Shown: positions 14,787 through 23,023, counted from the first letter of the stretch. The stretch: DNA of 26,948 bases from JBBARC01 sp040400005 (GCA_040400005.1 JBBARC010000047.1:1-26948), one strand, 5' to 3'. Numbers and translations: made by a program. Notes: a model not told the origin generated them from the sequence alone.

Positions 14787-16182
14787 CGGGAATAAGATTC
14801 CCCGGGTTGAACAGGTTTTGCGGGTCCATTGCGGTTTTTAGGCGGCGCAGCAGGGCAACCCCGGTATCGCCCAAATCGTGATGCAGATAGGCTTTTCGCA
14901 AGCGCCCCGCGCCGTGGTGGTGGGCGATGCCGCCACCGTTGGCGGCGGTTGCGCGCATGATGCGGTCCCAGCCGTCAAAATAGGCGGCCTCCATTCTTTC
15001 AGTGCCGTCCATCAAGCTGGCAAAACTGAAATACAGATTTATGCCGGTGCGATAGACGTGGCTGCTGTGGGCGGAGGCGTTCACCACATTTTCCAAGCCG
15101 GCGAGTTCTTTGATGGCGGCGTTATAAATGGCGCCGATGCGGCTCCAGGTGCCCGAAATTTCAACCGTATCGACGATCAAGCCGCGTTCGATCAGGTCGC
15201 GCCATTCGGGCACGTGGTTGCGCTGGTCCATCCAATCGGCGACCACTTGCGGGTCGGCCGGGGCCATGCCGCCATCGGCTGCAATTTTGGCGACGGCTGT
15301 GAGTTCAGCTTGCACCCGTGCGGCGGGGCCTTCGTGCACCATCAGCAACATTGCCTGGTTATCGCGGGCGTGAGCGCGAAAATTGCGGGTAACTTCGGGG
15401 TGGTCGTATTGGCGCATCACCGGGGGCAGCCATCCGGTTTGCACAATTTCGCGTTGGGCGGCAAAACCCTGATCCATGGTTTTGGCGTAATATGCGGAAA
15501 ATGTTCGTTGTTCTGGGGCGCGGCGTAAGCTGAGCGTGACACCGGTGATCACCCCCATGGTGCCCTCGGCGCCCATCAGCAGATGGCGCAGATCGGGGCC
15601 GGCGGCGGCGCGGGGGGCGCAACCCAAGGTGACTAAGTCGCCATTGGGGAGAACCGCTTCGATGGCATAAATAATATCTTCGATATTGCCGTAGGCCGTG
15701 GAAAACTGGCCGGATGCGCGAGTGGATACCCAGCCGCCAACGCTGGAAATGCCGATCGATTGCGGCCAGTGGCCAATGGTTAGCCCTTCAACTGCCACCA
15801 ATTGCTCGGCCAGTAAACCGTTGATGCCGGCATCAAAGTCGGCCAGCAGGTTGATCGGGTCGATCGATCGCACGCGGTTCATGCTGCCCATATCGAGCAG
15901 CACGGCGCGGGGATTGCCGACAATGCCGCCGCAGACGCCGCTGCCCAAACCGTAGGGAATAATCGGCGTGTTCATAGCGGTGCAAATACGCACAATTTTT
16001 TGCACATCGGCGACGTTCGCCGGGCGCGCGATCACCGCGCAGCTAGGCAGGGTTTCACCGCGAAAATCGCGCAGATGGTTGACACACCAGCGGTCAAACC
16101 GGCGGGCATGTAAACTTGCTGCATCGGTGAGGACCTGATCTGGGCCCAAAGCCGCACTCAGGGCGGCGATTATTGTGTTCAT
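14779..16182 (-). CDS. AGPS-like FAD-binding oxidase
   Basis: A 467-residue flavoprotein of the vanillyl-alcohol-oxidase fold, closest to alkyl-dihydroxyacetone-phosphate synthase (AGPS), which swaps the acyl of acyl-DHAP for a fatty alcohol in ether-lipid synthesis. PIIPYGLGSGVCGG (73-86) and VGGWVSTRASG (148-158) bind FAD; YGNIEDI is at 164-170 and MGAEGTMGVIT at 203-213. AGPS active-site positions are kept: Arg257 in PVMRQYDH, Tyr384 in INLYFSF, and HHHGAGRLRK at 421-430, like the HHHGVGKLRK of animal AGPS. It lacks the peroxisomal extension, so it is shorter. Many bacterial relatives may instead be 2-hydroxyacid dehydrogenases. ATG overlaps the upstream glpD-like stop (ATGA). Confidence 0.85.
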   Translation of the reverse strand: MNTIIAALSAALGPDQVLTDAASLHARRFDRWCVNHLRDFRGETLPSCAVIARPANVADVQKIVRICTAMNTPIIPYGLGSGVCGGIVGNPRAVLLDMGSMNRVRSIDPINLLADFDAGINGLLAEQLVAVEGLTIGHWPQSIGISSVGGWVSTRASGQFSTAYGNIEDIIYAIEAVLPNGDLVTLGCAPRAAAGPDLRHLLMGAEGTMGVITGVTLSLRRAPEQRTFSAYYAKTMDQGFAAQREIVQTGWLPPVMRQYDHPEVTRNFRAHARDNQAMLLMVHEGPAARVQAELTAVAKIAADGGMAPADPQVVADWMDQRNHVPEWRDLIERGLIVDTVEISGTWSRIGAIYNAAIKELAGLENVVNASAHSSHVYRTGINLYFSFASLMDGTERMEAAYFDGWDRIMRATAANGGGIAHHHGAGRLRKAYLHHDLGDTGVALLRRLKTAMDPQNLFNPGNLIPDA

Positions 16183-17813
16183 AGGGCAATCCTCTCCGGG
16201 ATTTTTGCAGGTGTGGTGACGGCCGCGAAATCGGCGCGGCTATCGGCATCGATTTTGCGGCAGGTGGCAATCTCGCTTTCGCGTTCGGCGTCGGTCCAGC
16301 CAAGTAAGCCGCCCATCACGGCGGCGGCGGCGGCCAGGTCGGCCATGCCGGCGGAGTTATCAAACCACGCGCGCGAGGTACGCCGGGCCCACCAATCTTC
16401 CAGGCGGCACGCCCCTTCGCGCAAAACGGCGGCACGCACTTCGGCGCCCACCAAATCACCGTCGGCGGCAATCAGCGGGGCTTCGCTGCCGTAAATGCCG
16501 ACCAAACGGCGGGCGGCATCTACCGCCATGCCGCTGGCAACAAGCCCTGCTTCTATGGTGGCGGGATCGGCATCGCCGCCGGGCAAAATGGTTTGCGCCG
16601 TATCGCAAGGTTTTAGGGGGCGTTTGAGCTTTTCGCCAACGCGATCGACCACCCGTTCGGCCATGGCACGATAGGCCGATAATTTGCCACCAGCGATAGC
16701 GATAACGCCGGCCGGGCCATCCCACACTTCATCTTTGCGCGAAATATCGCTGGCGGCTTTGCCTTCCTGGCCGATTAACGGGCGCACGCCAGACCACACC
16801 GAGACAATATCGGCGGTGGTGAGTTTGGGCGTGGTCAACGCTGCATCACAGGCATCGAACAAATAGGTGATGTCGTCGGCGGTGACTGTCGGCCACACAT
16901 CGGGGGTGGGGTAAAATGTATCGGTGGTGCCGATATAGGTAAAATTGCCGCGCGGCACCACAAAGATACGGCGGTTGAGGCCGGCGGGTAGAATGATGGT
17001 GGTGTTCACCGGCAGGCGCGCGTGGCGCACCACAATGTGAATGCCTTTGGTCAGCATCAGGCGTTTGGGGGCGGTGGCTTGTTCTAGCGCGCGCACCGCA
17101 TCGACCCAGGGGCCGGCGGCGTTGACCACGATGTTTGCGCGCACACGCACAGTGCTGCCGCCGTCGCTGGCAAGGTTTGCTTTGACCATGGCACCACAGG
17201 CTTTGCCATCGCTTTGCAAAATCTCGGTTACTTCGGCGTAGTTGAGCACCACGGCGCCGGCGGCTTGGGCTGCGCGGATATTGGCCAGCGTTAGGCGGGC
17301 GTCATCGGTTAAAAATTCGGGGTAAACCACCGCTCCGCCTTTTTTCTCGTTGCGCAGCAGGGGTTCGCGCGCGGCGATATCAGCCGCGTTCCATAATTGG
17401 TGGGCTTCGGCCGCCGGCACTGACCCTAATTTTTCAAAGGTCCATAACGCTGCGCGCATTTTGGCGATGGCGGCGAGCGAGCCGACCTGCATTAAATAAG
17501 GGGTGATGCGGGTTAAATGGGGCGCGATGTGGCGCAGGGTTTGGCGTTCGGATGCCGCTTCACGGACCAGGCCAATGTCGCCCTGGGCGAGGTAGCGCAG
17601 GCCGCCATGGATCATTTTAGAGGACCGGCTGGAGGTGCCGCTGGCGAAATCGCGGGCCTCGAGAAGGGCGACGGTTAAACCGCGGCGGGCGGCATCGCGC
17701 GCGATACCGGCGCCGGTGATACCGCCGCCGATGACCAGCAGATCGAACTGGCGATCGGCGAGGTGCGCGAAAACGGCTGCACGGTTGCGGCTATCGAGGT
17801 CAATGTTGAACAT
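16179..17813 (-). CDS. glpD: GlpD-like glycerol-3-phosphate dehydrogenase / oxidase
   Basis: A 544-residue FAD enzyme expected to oxidise sn-glycerol 3-phosphate to DHAP at the inner membrane, passing electrons to quinone. LLVIGGGITGAGIARDAARRGL (FAD dinucleotide fold, GGG at 29-31) is followed by DFASGTSSRSSKMIHGGLRYL, a strong GlpD signature, NAAGPWVD, and IGTTDTFY and VWSGVRPLIG. The C-terminal ~110 residues are the helical cap of the family. I place the start at MFNIDLDSRNRAA (17813); an ATG 14 codons upstream is possible. It lies 72 bp after the GST-like gene and is translationally coupled to the AGPS-like gene, so it may be a specialised paralogue rather than the housekeeping enzyme. 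Confidence 0.88.
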   Translation of the reverse strand: MFNIDLDSRNRAAVFAHLADRQFDLLVIGGGITGAGIARDAARRGLTVALLEARDFASGTSSRSSKMIHGGLRYLAQGDIGLVREAASERQTLRHIAPHLTRITPYLMQVGSLAAIAKMRAALWTFEKLGSVPAAEAHQLWNAADIAAREPLLRNEKKGGAVVYPEFLTDDARLTLANIRAAQAAGAVVLNYAEVTEILQSDGKACGAMVKANLASDGGSTVRVRANIVVNAAGPWVDAVRALEQATAPKRLMLTKGIHIVVRHARLPVNTTIILPAGLNRRIFVVPRGNFTYIGTTDTFYPTPDVWPTVTADDITYLFDACDAALTTPKLTTADIVSVWSGVRPLIGQEGKAASDISRKDEVWDGPAGVIAIAGGKLSAYRAMAERVVDRVGEKLKRPLKPCDTAQTILPGGDADPATIEAGLVASGMAVDAARRLVGIYGSEAPLIAADGDLVGAEVRAAVLREGACRLEDWWARRTSRAWFDNSAGMADLAAAAAVMGGLLGWTDAERESEIATCRKIDADSRADFAAVTTPAKIPERIAL

Positions 17814-17885
17814 GGGGCGTTGCCTGCTGGGTGACTGGGCGCAGATTACCGGCAAAGCGGGGGGGAAGGCGAGGGGGCTGGTTTT

Positions 17886-18914
17886 TTAGGCAAAAAGCGG
17901 GGCTACCCCGGCAGGTTCGGCAAGGGCTAGAAACACCGCCTGATCGGCCGCTGGCAGGGCCGCAAATTGGCCACGCAACGCCGCCAAGCATTTGACATGG
18001 TAGGGAAAAACATTTTGGCGCCAGGGTTTGCCGTCGATTTCGGTGGTGATTTCAGTGGCGCCACTGGCGATGGCGTTGGCGTTGGCGAGCAAGGCAGGGG
18101 CATAGACGCGGCCGATTTCGGCGAGCAGCGCGGGCAGACCGGCCAGGGCTTCATCGCGCGGCAAAATGGCGGCGGTATCGGGTAGGCCGGAGAGATCTTC
18201 CATGACCGCCACCCAGGCAAACACGCGGGGCGCACGGGCAAGGGTGAGGGCCATGGGGGTGGGGTCGAAATGGGCGAGCTGGGTGAGCTGGCCGTAGATG
18301 GCGAAATCGGCAGCACTGGGACGCCCGCCAAAGACAAAATGGCGATCGGCCAGCAGGGCGTTGAACACATCCAAAAACCGCGCGTAGCTGGCTTCGATGA
18401 CCGGGGCGGTGATGGTGTTGGAGCCGACATAGCTTAAGCGGCCGACCTGGCGATCGGTGAACAGCTTTGTGAGGTGAGCCAGGTGCGCTGCCGGTGCTGT
18501 GGTATCGCCATGAATGGGCAGAATGGTGCCGGATTTTTCGGCATCCGCCTGGTGGTGCCAGCGGTAGTGGAACATCGCTTTGGTGAGCCATTCATCGGCG
18601 TAATCTTCGATCAGCGCATCGACCAGGGCGAGTAGCGGGCCGGGTATCAGCACCGGGCGGGCGGGGTGGTCGGCATCGAGTTTGGCGATCAGCGGGGTGC
18701 TATCCACCATGGGTTTTAGGCCACCGGCGCCATCGGCAAAGTAAAAGGTGGGCAGAAGCGCGACCGGTGCTTTGGGCAGGTTTTGGCTTGCCGCCTGGCC
18801 CGGGCTGAGCAGGCGATAGGGCAAATGTTTGTAGCGCAGCACACCGAGCATTTTGCGCGTGTAGGGCGATCCTGGCGCGCCATGCAGCAGGATCGGTGCG
18901 GGCGAAACGGTCAT
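17886..18914 (-). CDS. Glutathione S-transferase family protein
   Basis: About 342 residues, longer than classic GSTs (~200-230). The N-terminal thioredoxin-like domain shows LLHGAPGSPYTRKMLGVLRYKHLPYR and PMVDSTPLIAKLD (glutathione-site Asp-Ser), and the C-terminal helical domain has the FGGRPSAADFAIYGQL signature. A further ~100 C-terminal residues (TEITTEIDGKPWRQNVFPYHVKC) extend beyond normal GSTs; this extended type is known but its reaction is not. The start ATG at 18914 has GGAG at nine bases; a METPP start five codons earlier is weaker. It sits 26 bp after the membrane-protein gene and upstream of the glpD-like gene, likely in one operon. Confidence 0.78.
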   Translation of the reverse strand: MTVSPAPILLHGAPGSPYTRKMLGVLRYKHLPYRLLSPGQAASQNLPKAPVALLPTFYFADGAGGLKPMVDSTPLIAKLDADHPARPVLIPGPLLALVDALIEDYADEWLTKAMFHYRWHHQADAEKSGTILPIHGDTTAPAAHLAHLTKLFTDRQVGRLSYVGSNTITAPVIEASYARFLDVFNALLADRHFVFGGRPSAADFAIYGQLTQLAHFDPTPMALTLARAPRVFAWVAVMEDLSGLPDTAAILPRDEALAGLPALLAEIGRVYAPALLANANAIASGATEITTEIDGKPWRQNVFPYHVKCLAALRGQFAALPAADQAVFLALAEPAGVAPLFA

Positions 18915-18940
18915 AGGTGGCGTCTCCATTTTTTTGGTTT

Positions 18941-19387
18941 TCAGGCGCGCTTGCGGCGGGAACTGATAAACAGAAAGCTTAATATTGGCAGTGCGATGAG
19001 CGCGACAAAATGGGCTGGCGGGTGATGGTAAGGGGCTGACCCTGCCTTGAGCCACCAGAAATCGAGCGCCAGGATAGTTTTTTCCAACAGCATGATCAGC
19101 AGCATGGCGGCGGTAAACGCGCGATAGCGTAACGCCACGGCCAAGATGATCAGCGCATAGGCCAGTTGGGTGGCGCCGGCCCAGGCGAATAACGCCACAA
19201 TACGCGCGCCTTCGGCCGCATTTGCGGGCACGATATGGGCGATGGAAAAGGCGCCGCCGTCGGCCTTAAAGCTGTGGATCAGGGAGGGGAAAAACTCACC
19301 CAAACCCAGCACGATCAGCACATAGGGAACAAACGCCGCACCGCGATACTGCGCGTTGTTTGATGGTGGCAGCAGGGGATTATGCAT
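18941..19387 (-). CDS. Four-helix membrane protein
   Basis: A 148-residue integral membrane protein with four predicted helices: AFVPYVLIVLGLGEFFPSLIH, IVALFAWAGATQLAYALIILAVAL, FTAAMLLIMLLEKTILALDFWWL and HFVALIALPILSFLFIS, ending in a basic SSRRKRA. The glutamates within helices one and three are conserved-looking charged residues in a membrane setting. No family assigned with confidence. The ATG at 19387 overlaps the TetR stop by 8 bp, so it is cotranslated with the regulator and could be the regulator's nearest target gene. Confidence 0.7.
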   Translation of the reverse strand: MHNPLLPPSNNAQYRGAAFVPYVLIVLGLGEFFPSLIHSFKADGGAFSIAHIVPANAAEGARIVALFAWAGATQLAYALIILAVALRYRAFTAAMLLIMLLEKTILALDFWWLKAGSAPYHHPPAHFVALIALPILSFLFISSRRKRA

Positions 19388-19994
19388 GGCTGGCGATGAG
19401 ATCATCTAAGCCTGCGCGCACCACGCGGCTGGCCTGGCGTGCGTTTAGCCCTTGTTCGTCGCGCAGGTGCATCCAGCTATCGAAGCTTAATATCATTAAA
19501 AACCGGGCGCTGCGCACGGTATCTCGTGCCACATCGGGTGGTAGTTCGGCTGCCAGCACATCACGCAAGGCGGCGGTGAGGGCAACTATGCCACCGTTTA
19601 GCGATGGCGATTGGTAGCGCCGCACCAGGCCGGCGCGGCGCAGGGGCAAGCGCAGATCGTAGACGCGGCATAGGCGTTCTGACGTTTCGATCAGCCGTTC
19701 GCCCCAGGTGCCGGGGCTTAGGGGGGTTGTGAAACACTCCACAAAGTCGCCGCGGGTGCTTTCCAATATTTCGCGGTAAAGCCCTTCCATATCGCGAAAC
19801 TGGCGGAACACGGTGCGCAGGCCGACGCCGGCGCGCAAGGCGACTTCTTCCGCGCCAGGGGCGACGCTGCCGGCTTGGACCAGATCGAGCATGGCGGTGA
19901 CGATGCGCTTGCGGCTATCGGCCGAACGCTGCCGGCGGCCATCCTGGCTTACGTCGTCGGCCGGCGGGCTTGCGGCAATTGCGGTATCTGACAC
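19380..19994 (-). CDS. TetR/AcrR-family transcriptional regulator
   Basis: A 204-residue repressor-type regulator. The N-terminal helix-turn-helix lies around residues 25-75: SRKRIVTAMLDLVQAG, then EEVALRAGVGLRTVFRQFRDMEGLYREIL, the standard TetR arrangement. The C-terminal ligand/dimer domain has no recognisable ligand signature. The GTG at 19994 is preceded by AAGGA at ten bases. It is the first gene of the minus-strand block and divergent from the MBL-fold gene; the 31-bp palindrome 20116-20146 is its obvious candidate operator. Confidence 0.87.
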   Translation of the reverse strand: MSDTAIAASPPADDVSQDGRRQRSADSRKRIVTAMLDLVQAGSVAPGAEEVALRAGVGLRTVFRQFRDMEGLYREILESTRGDFVECFTTPLSPGTWGERLIETSERLCRVYDLRLPLRRAGLVRRYQSPSLNGGIVALTAALRDVLAAELPPDVARDTVRSARFLMILSFDSWMHLRDEQGLNARQASRVVRAGLDDLIASHA

Positions 19995-20111
19995 AGATAA
20001 ACGATCCTTACGACGATTTATGTTCGGGCATTATATCGGCACGCGTCAAGCCTATTTCGGCGCGGGGGTAGGCCTGAATCTATTTATTTATCGATAGAAA
20101 TGCGATCGACA

Positions 20112-20146
20112 TTGACATATATTGGCATTAGTAGTGCTAATATATG
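20112..20146. promoter_or_regulatory. Promoter overlapped by a 31-bp palindrome, candidate TetR operator
   Basis: TTGACA at 20112-20117 is a consensus -35 box. The downstream TAATAT (20138-20143), preceded by TGC, could be an extended -10 at a long spacing; a hexamer 17 bases from the -35 (TGCTAA) is the alternative. From 20116 to 20146 the sequence is an odd-length palindrome with 13 of 15 base pairs matching around a central G, arms CATATATT and AATATATG. A repressor here would block both -35 and -10. It probably drives the MBL-fold gene and, on the other strand, the TetR-headed block. Confidence 0.6.
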
Positions 20147-20182
20147 CCCATGCGCACGGTGAGGGCAGCGCTGCGGGATGGG

Positions 20183-20219
20183 GGTGGCCATGGCATTGGC
20201 AAAGCGGCGCATGGCCACC
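20183..20219 (+). repeat. Leader hairpin upstream of the MBL-fold gene
   Basis: GGTGGCCATG (20183-20192) and CATGGCCACC (20210-20219) are perfect 10-bp arms around 17 nt. They lie in the ~230-nt leader between the promoter/operator and the MBL-fold start. A short reading frame (20144-20224, MPMRTVRAALRDGG...) covers the region but has no support. Confidence 0.35.
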
Positions 20220-20299
20220 GCTAACGCTGGGATGCCGCAGGGCCTTTGCGAACGCTTAGCATCGCGGCAGATTTGTATAAGGGTTATGCCCGCCCGGCA

Positions 20300-20329
20300 C
20301 CAGTAACGCCCAGTAGCGCCCAATAACGT
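20300..20329. repeat. Three 10-bp tandem repeats in the MBL-fold gene leader
   Basis: CCAGTAACGC, CCAGTAGCGC and CCAATAACGT follow each other without gaps, differing at two or three positions. They lie about 50 bases upstream of the MBL-fold start codon. The spacing of one DNA helical turn would suit a protein-binding array, but none is known. Confidence 0.35.
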
Positions 20330-20375
20330 GTCATGTTCCATCGCCTGGTAGGCCAGGCCAATAAAGGAAAAACAA

Positions 20376-21470
20376 ATGTTCAAATGGGGAATTCGTTTAG
20401 GCGGCGCCGCAATTTTGCTGGCCGGCACGGCGTTTGGCGTGCTGCATATCCCGGCGGTGCAGGACAAAATCTTTGTCGCGGTGGTGAAAAGCCGGGTGCC
20501 GGCGACCGATAGCCCGTATTTCGCCGATGATGGGTTGCGTTTGGTGATTTGTGGATCGTCTTCACCGTTGCCCGACCCGCACCGGGCGCGCAGTTGCAAT
20601 GCCATCATTGCCGGCGGCAAGATTTATGTGGTGGATGCCGGTGGCGAAAGTGCCTCGCGGTTAAATTCCTTTGGTATTCCGTTGGATCGTTTGGCTGCGG
20701 TGTTTCTCACCCATTTTCATTCCGATCACATTGCCGATTTGGCGGAGATGAATTTTAACAGCTGGGGGGCCGGCCGTAACGTGCCGCTGCCGGTATATGG
20801 TGGCCCTGGCGTTACTGATGTGGTGGGTGGTTTTAACCAGGCCTATGGCGCCGACCATCAGTACCGCACGGCGCACCACACCGAAGCGGTGATGCCGCAT
20901 GAAGCGGGCGATATGGTGGCGCACGAGATTGATTTGTTAGGCCCGCCCGATGATGCGATGGACCGCCACGCCGAGCCGCTGCATTTTGGTGATTTGACCG
21001 TTACCGCCATCGAAGTTAATCACCGCCCGGTAAGCCCTGCGTACGGCTACCGGTTTGATTATAAAGGCCGCAGCATCACCATCAGTGGCGATACGGTGTA
21101 TCACCCACCGTTGGCGGTGGCGGCCAAAGGCACTGATGTGCTGGTGCACGAAGCGCAGTCGCAATTTATGGTGCGCACCATGCAGGCGGTGATGACGGAT
21201 GCCGGCAGGTGGCGGCTGGCGCATATTATGCACGACATTCAAAGCTACCACACCGATGTTGTGGATGCCGCGAAGATTGGCAACCAGGCCGGCGCCAAGC
21301 TGCTAATTTTCACCCATTTCACCCCGCCGCTGATTAACCGCCTGGCGAACAGTATCTTTTTCCGCGGTGTAGATGCGGTCAGGCCCAGTGGTTGGGTGGC
21401 AGCGCACGACGGCATGATGGTGACCCTGCCGCTAGGCAGTGATGCAGTGCAGGTAGGCGAAGTTAAGTAA
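20376..21470 (+). CDS. MBL-fold metallo-hydrolase, RNase Z / arylsulfatase-like
   Basis: A 364-residue protein with an N-terminal hydrophobic segment GGAAILLAGTAFGVLHIP (residues 9-26), probably a signal anchor or uncleaved signal, then a metallo-beta-lactamase domain. The zinc motif HFHSDH is at 113-118, with further ligands expected in the EVNHRPVSP region, SGDTVYHP (bridging Asp) and LIFTHF (His). The pattern is nearest to RNase-Z-like MBL proteins, but the membrane/periplasmic placement argues against tRNA processing and for a small-molecule ester, lactone or phosphodiester substrate. AAGGA eight bases before ATG fixes the start. It is divergent from the TetR block across a shared operator and ends at a GC-rich terminator. 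Confidence 0.83.
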   Translation: MFKWGIRLGGAAILLAGTAFGVLHIPAVQDKIFVAVVKSRVPATDSPYFADDGLRLVICGSSSPLPDPHRARSCNAIIAGGKIYVVDAGGESASRLNSFGIPLDRLAAVFLTHFHSDHIADLAEMNFNSWGAGRNVPLPVYGGPGVTDVVGGFNQAYGADHQYRTAHHTEAVMPHEAGDMVAHEIDLLGPPDDAMDRHAEPLHFGDLTVTAIEVNHRPVSPAYGYRFDYKGRSITISGDTVYHPPLAVAAKGTDVLVHEAQSQFMVRTMQAVMTDAGRWRLAHIMHDIQSYHTDVVDAAKIGNQAGAKLLIFTHFTPPLINRLANSIFFRGVDAVRPSGWVAAHDGMMVTLPLGSDAVQVGEVK

Positions 21471-21479
21471 AATCGCAGC

Positions 21480-21508
21480 CTGGGGGGCACGGCGCGCGTG
21501 CCCCCCAG
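21480..21508. terminator. GC-rich hairpin after the MBL-fold gene
   Basis: Perfect 12-bp arms CTGGGGGGCACG (21480-21491) and CGTGCCCCCCAG (21497-21508) with a five-base loop, starting nine bases past the stop. No T-run follows directly, but stem-loop copy E lies just beyond, so the two may act together as a bidirectional terminator with the convergent purB. Confidence 0.6.
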
Positions 21509-21520
21509 TCCCAGCGGCAT

Positions 21521-21557
21521 AAAAGTCTTTTTGCTTCTTTTTCTTCAGAAAAAGAAG
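21521..21557 (-). repeat. Gene-end stem-loop element, copy E
   Basis: Perfect 11-bp arms CTTCTTTTTCT (21534-21544) and AGAAAAAGAAG (21547-21557) flank TC, preceded by AAAAGTCTTTTTG. It begins nine bases after the purB stop in purB's sense and is followed by GCTGGGACTGGGGGG, a G-rich flank also seen after copies C and D. Confidence 0.85.
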
Positions 21558-21566
21558 ATTCTTACC

Positions 21567-22904
21567 TCAACTGTCGGCAAACACCCGAGCCAAAATTCCC
21601 GCCACTTCGCGCAAATGTAGCATGGGGTCCATGGCGGCATCGATCACCGCTGGCGCAATGCGCCCAGCAATTTCGGGTTCGGCATCAAGGTTTTCGCGAA
21701 AGCTGCGGCCGCCGGGTTTGCCCAGATTGTGCCAGGTTTCCATCGCGTTTTTCTGCACCAAACGATACGAATCCTCACGCGAAAGGCCGGCGCGGGCCAG
21801 CGCCAGCAGCATTTCGCCGCTGTGCACGACGCCGCCGAGCGATTCGAGGTTGGCCAGCATGCGATCGGGGTAGATCAGCAGTTTTTCCATCATGCCGGCC
21901 AGGCGCACCAGGGCAAAATCGAGGGTTGCGGTAGCATCCGGGCCGATTGCCCGTTCGACGCTGGAATGGCTGATATCGCGCTCGTGCCACAAGGCCACGT
22001 TTTCCAGGGCGGGGATGACAGCGGCGCGCACGGTACGGGCGAGGCCGGAGAGGTTTTCCGATAGCACCGGGTTGCGTTTATGCGGCATGGCGGAGCTGCC
22101 TTTTTGGCCGGCATGAAAAAACTCCTCAGCCTCGCGCACTTCCGATCGCTGCAGGTGGCGCACTTCAATGGCCAAGCGTTCGACGCCACTGGCGATGACG
22201 CCGAGGGTGCAGAAAAAAGCGGCGTGGCGATCGCGCGGGATAACTTGGGTAGAGACTGGCTCGGCGGTGAGGCCGAGTTTTTCGGCGACATAGGCTTCAA
22301 TGCGGGGGTCGAGGTGGGCGAAGGTGCCGACCGCACCTGATATGGCGCAGGTGGCGATTTCGGCGCGCGCGGCGACCAGGCGGGTGCGGTTGCGCGAAAA
22401 TTCGGCCCAGTGGCCGGCGAGTTTGAGGCCAAAGCTGGTGGGTTCGGCGTGGATGCCGTGGCTGCGGCCGATGGTGAGGGTTTGGGCGTGTTCCAGCGCG
22501 CGGCGTTTTAACGCGGCCATCACCAGATCAAGGTCGGCGAGCAGCAAATCGGCGGCCTGGGTAAGCTGCACCGAGAGGCAGGTATCCAGCACGTCGCTGC
22601 TGGTCATGCCGAGATGCACAAAGCGGCTATCCGGGCCGATTTTACCGGCGAGCCAGGTGAGGAAGGCGATAACATCGTGGCGGGTTTCGCGTTCGATGGC
22701 GTCGATCGCTTCGATATCGGCATCGTTGATGGCGGCAAGCGCCGGGGCGCCATTTTGGCGGATGTTGAGGGCCGCTTGCGGCGGAATTTCGCCGATGTCG
22801 GCCATGGCTTCGGCTGCCAGCGCCTCGATTTCGAACCAGATGCGGTAGCGGTTGGCGGGCGACCAGATCGCCGCCATGTCGGGGCGGGTGTAGCGCGGAA
22901 CCAT
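21567..22904 (-). CDS. purB: Adenylosuccinate lyase
   Basis: A 445-residue enzyme that releases fumarate from SAICAR and adenylosuccinate (purine synthesis steps eight and twelve). TSSDVLDT at 101-108, GRSHGIHAEP at 146-155 and the fumarase-superfamily signature GSSAMPHKRNP at 269-279 are all intact. The ATG at 22904 starts MVPRYTRPDMAAIW, the normal start, with GGAG 11 bases upstream; the open frame runs 91 codons further but is antisense to the terC upstream region. It is not linked to purC/purS here. Its 3' end meets stem-loop copy E. Confidence 0.95.
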   Translation of the reverse strand: MVPRYTRPDMAAIWSPANRYRIWFEIEALAAEAMADIGEIPPQAALNIRQNGAPALAAINDADIEAIDAIERETRHDVIAFLTWLAGKIGPDSRFVHLGMTSSDVLDTCLSVQLTQAADLLLADLDLVMAALKRRALEHAQTLTIGRSHGIHAEPTSFGLKLAGHWAEFSRNRTRLVAARAEIATCAISGAVGTFAHLDPRIEAYVAEKLGLTAEPVSTQVIPRDRHAAFFCTLGVIASGVERLAIEVRHLQRSEVREAEEFFHAGQKGSSAMPHKRNPVLSENLSGLARTVRAAVIPALENVALWHERDISHSSVERAIGPDATATLDFALVRLAGMMEKLLIYPDRMLANLESLGGVVHSGEMLLALARAGLSREDSYRLVQKNAMETWHNLGKPGGRSFRENLDAEPEIAGRIAPAVIDAAMDPMLHLREVAGILARVFADS

Positions 22905-23023
22905 GTGGGCAAAACTCCGTCGTGCGTTTTTGGGGTGCGTTGGGCCGCCTTGGGTGGGGCAGGGGTGGGCTTGCCAGTACGCAACGCAGGCGCTTATCGC
23001 AAGGTCAGCCCCGTGCAAACTTG

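Noticed and set aside
20144..20224. 26-codon leader peptide upstream of the MBL-fold gene
   Set aside because: Its start lies within the palindrome at or near the -10 region, there is no ribosome binding site, and no attenuation-type codon run.
20300..20329. Possible CRISPR-like repeat units
   Set aside because: Ten-base units with no spacers; simple tandem repeat. No CRISPR array or cas gene is seen anywhere in the window.
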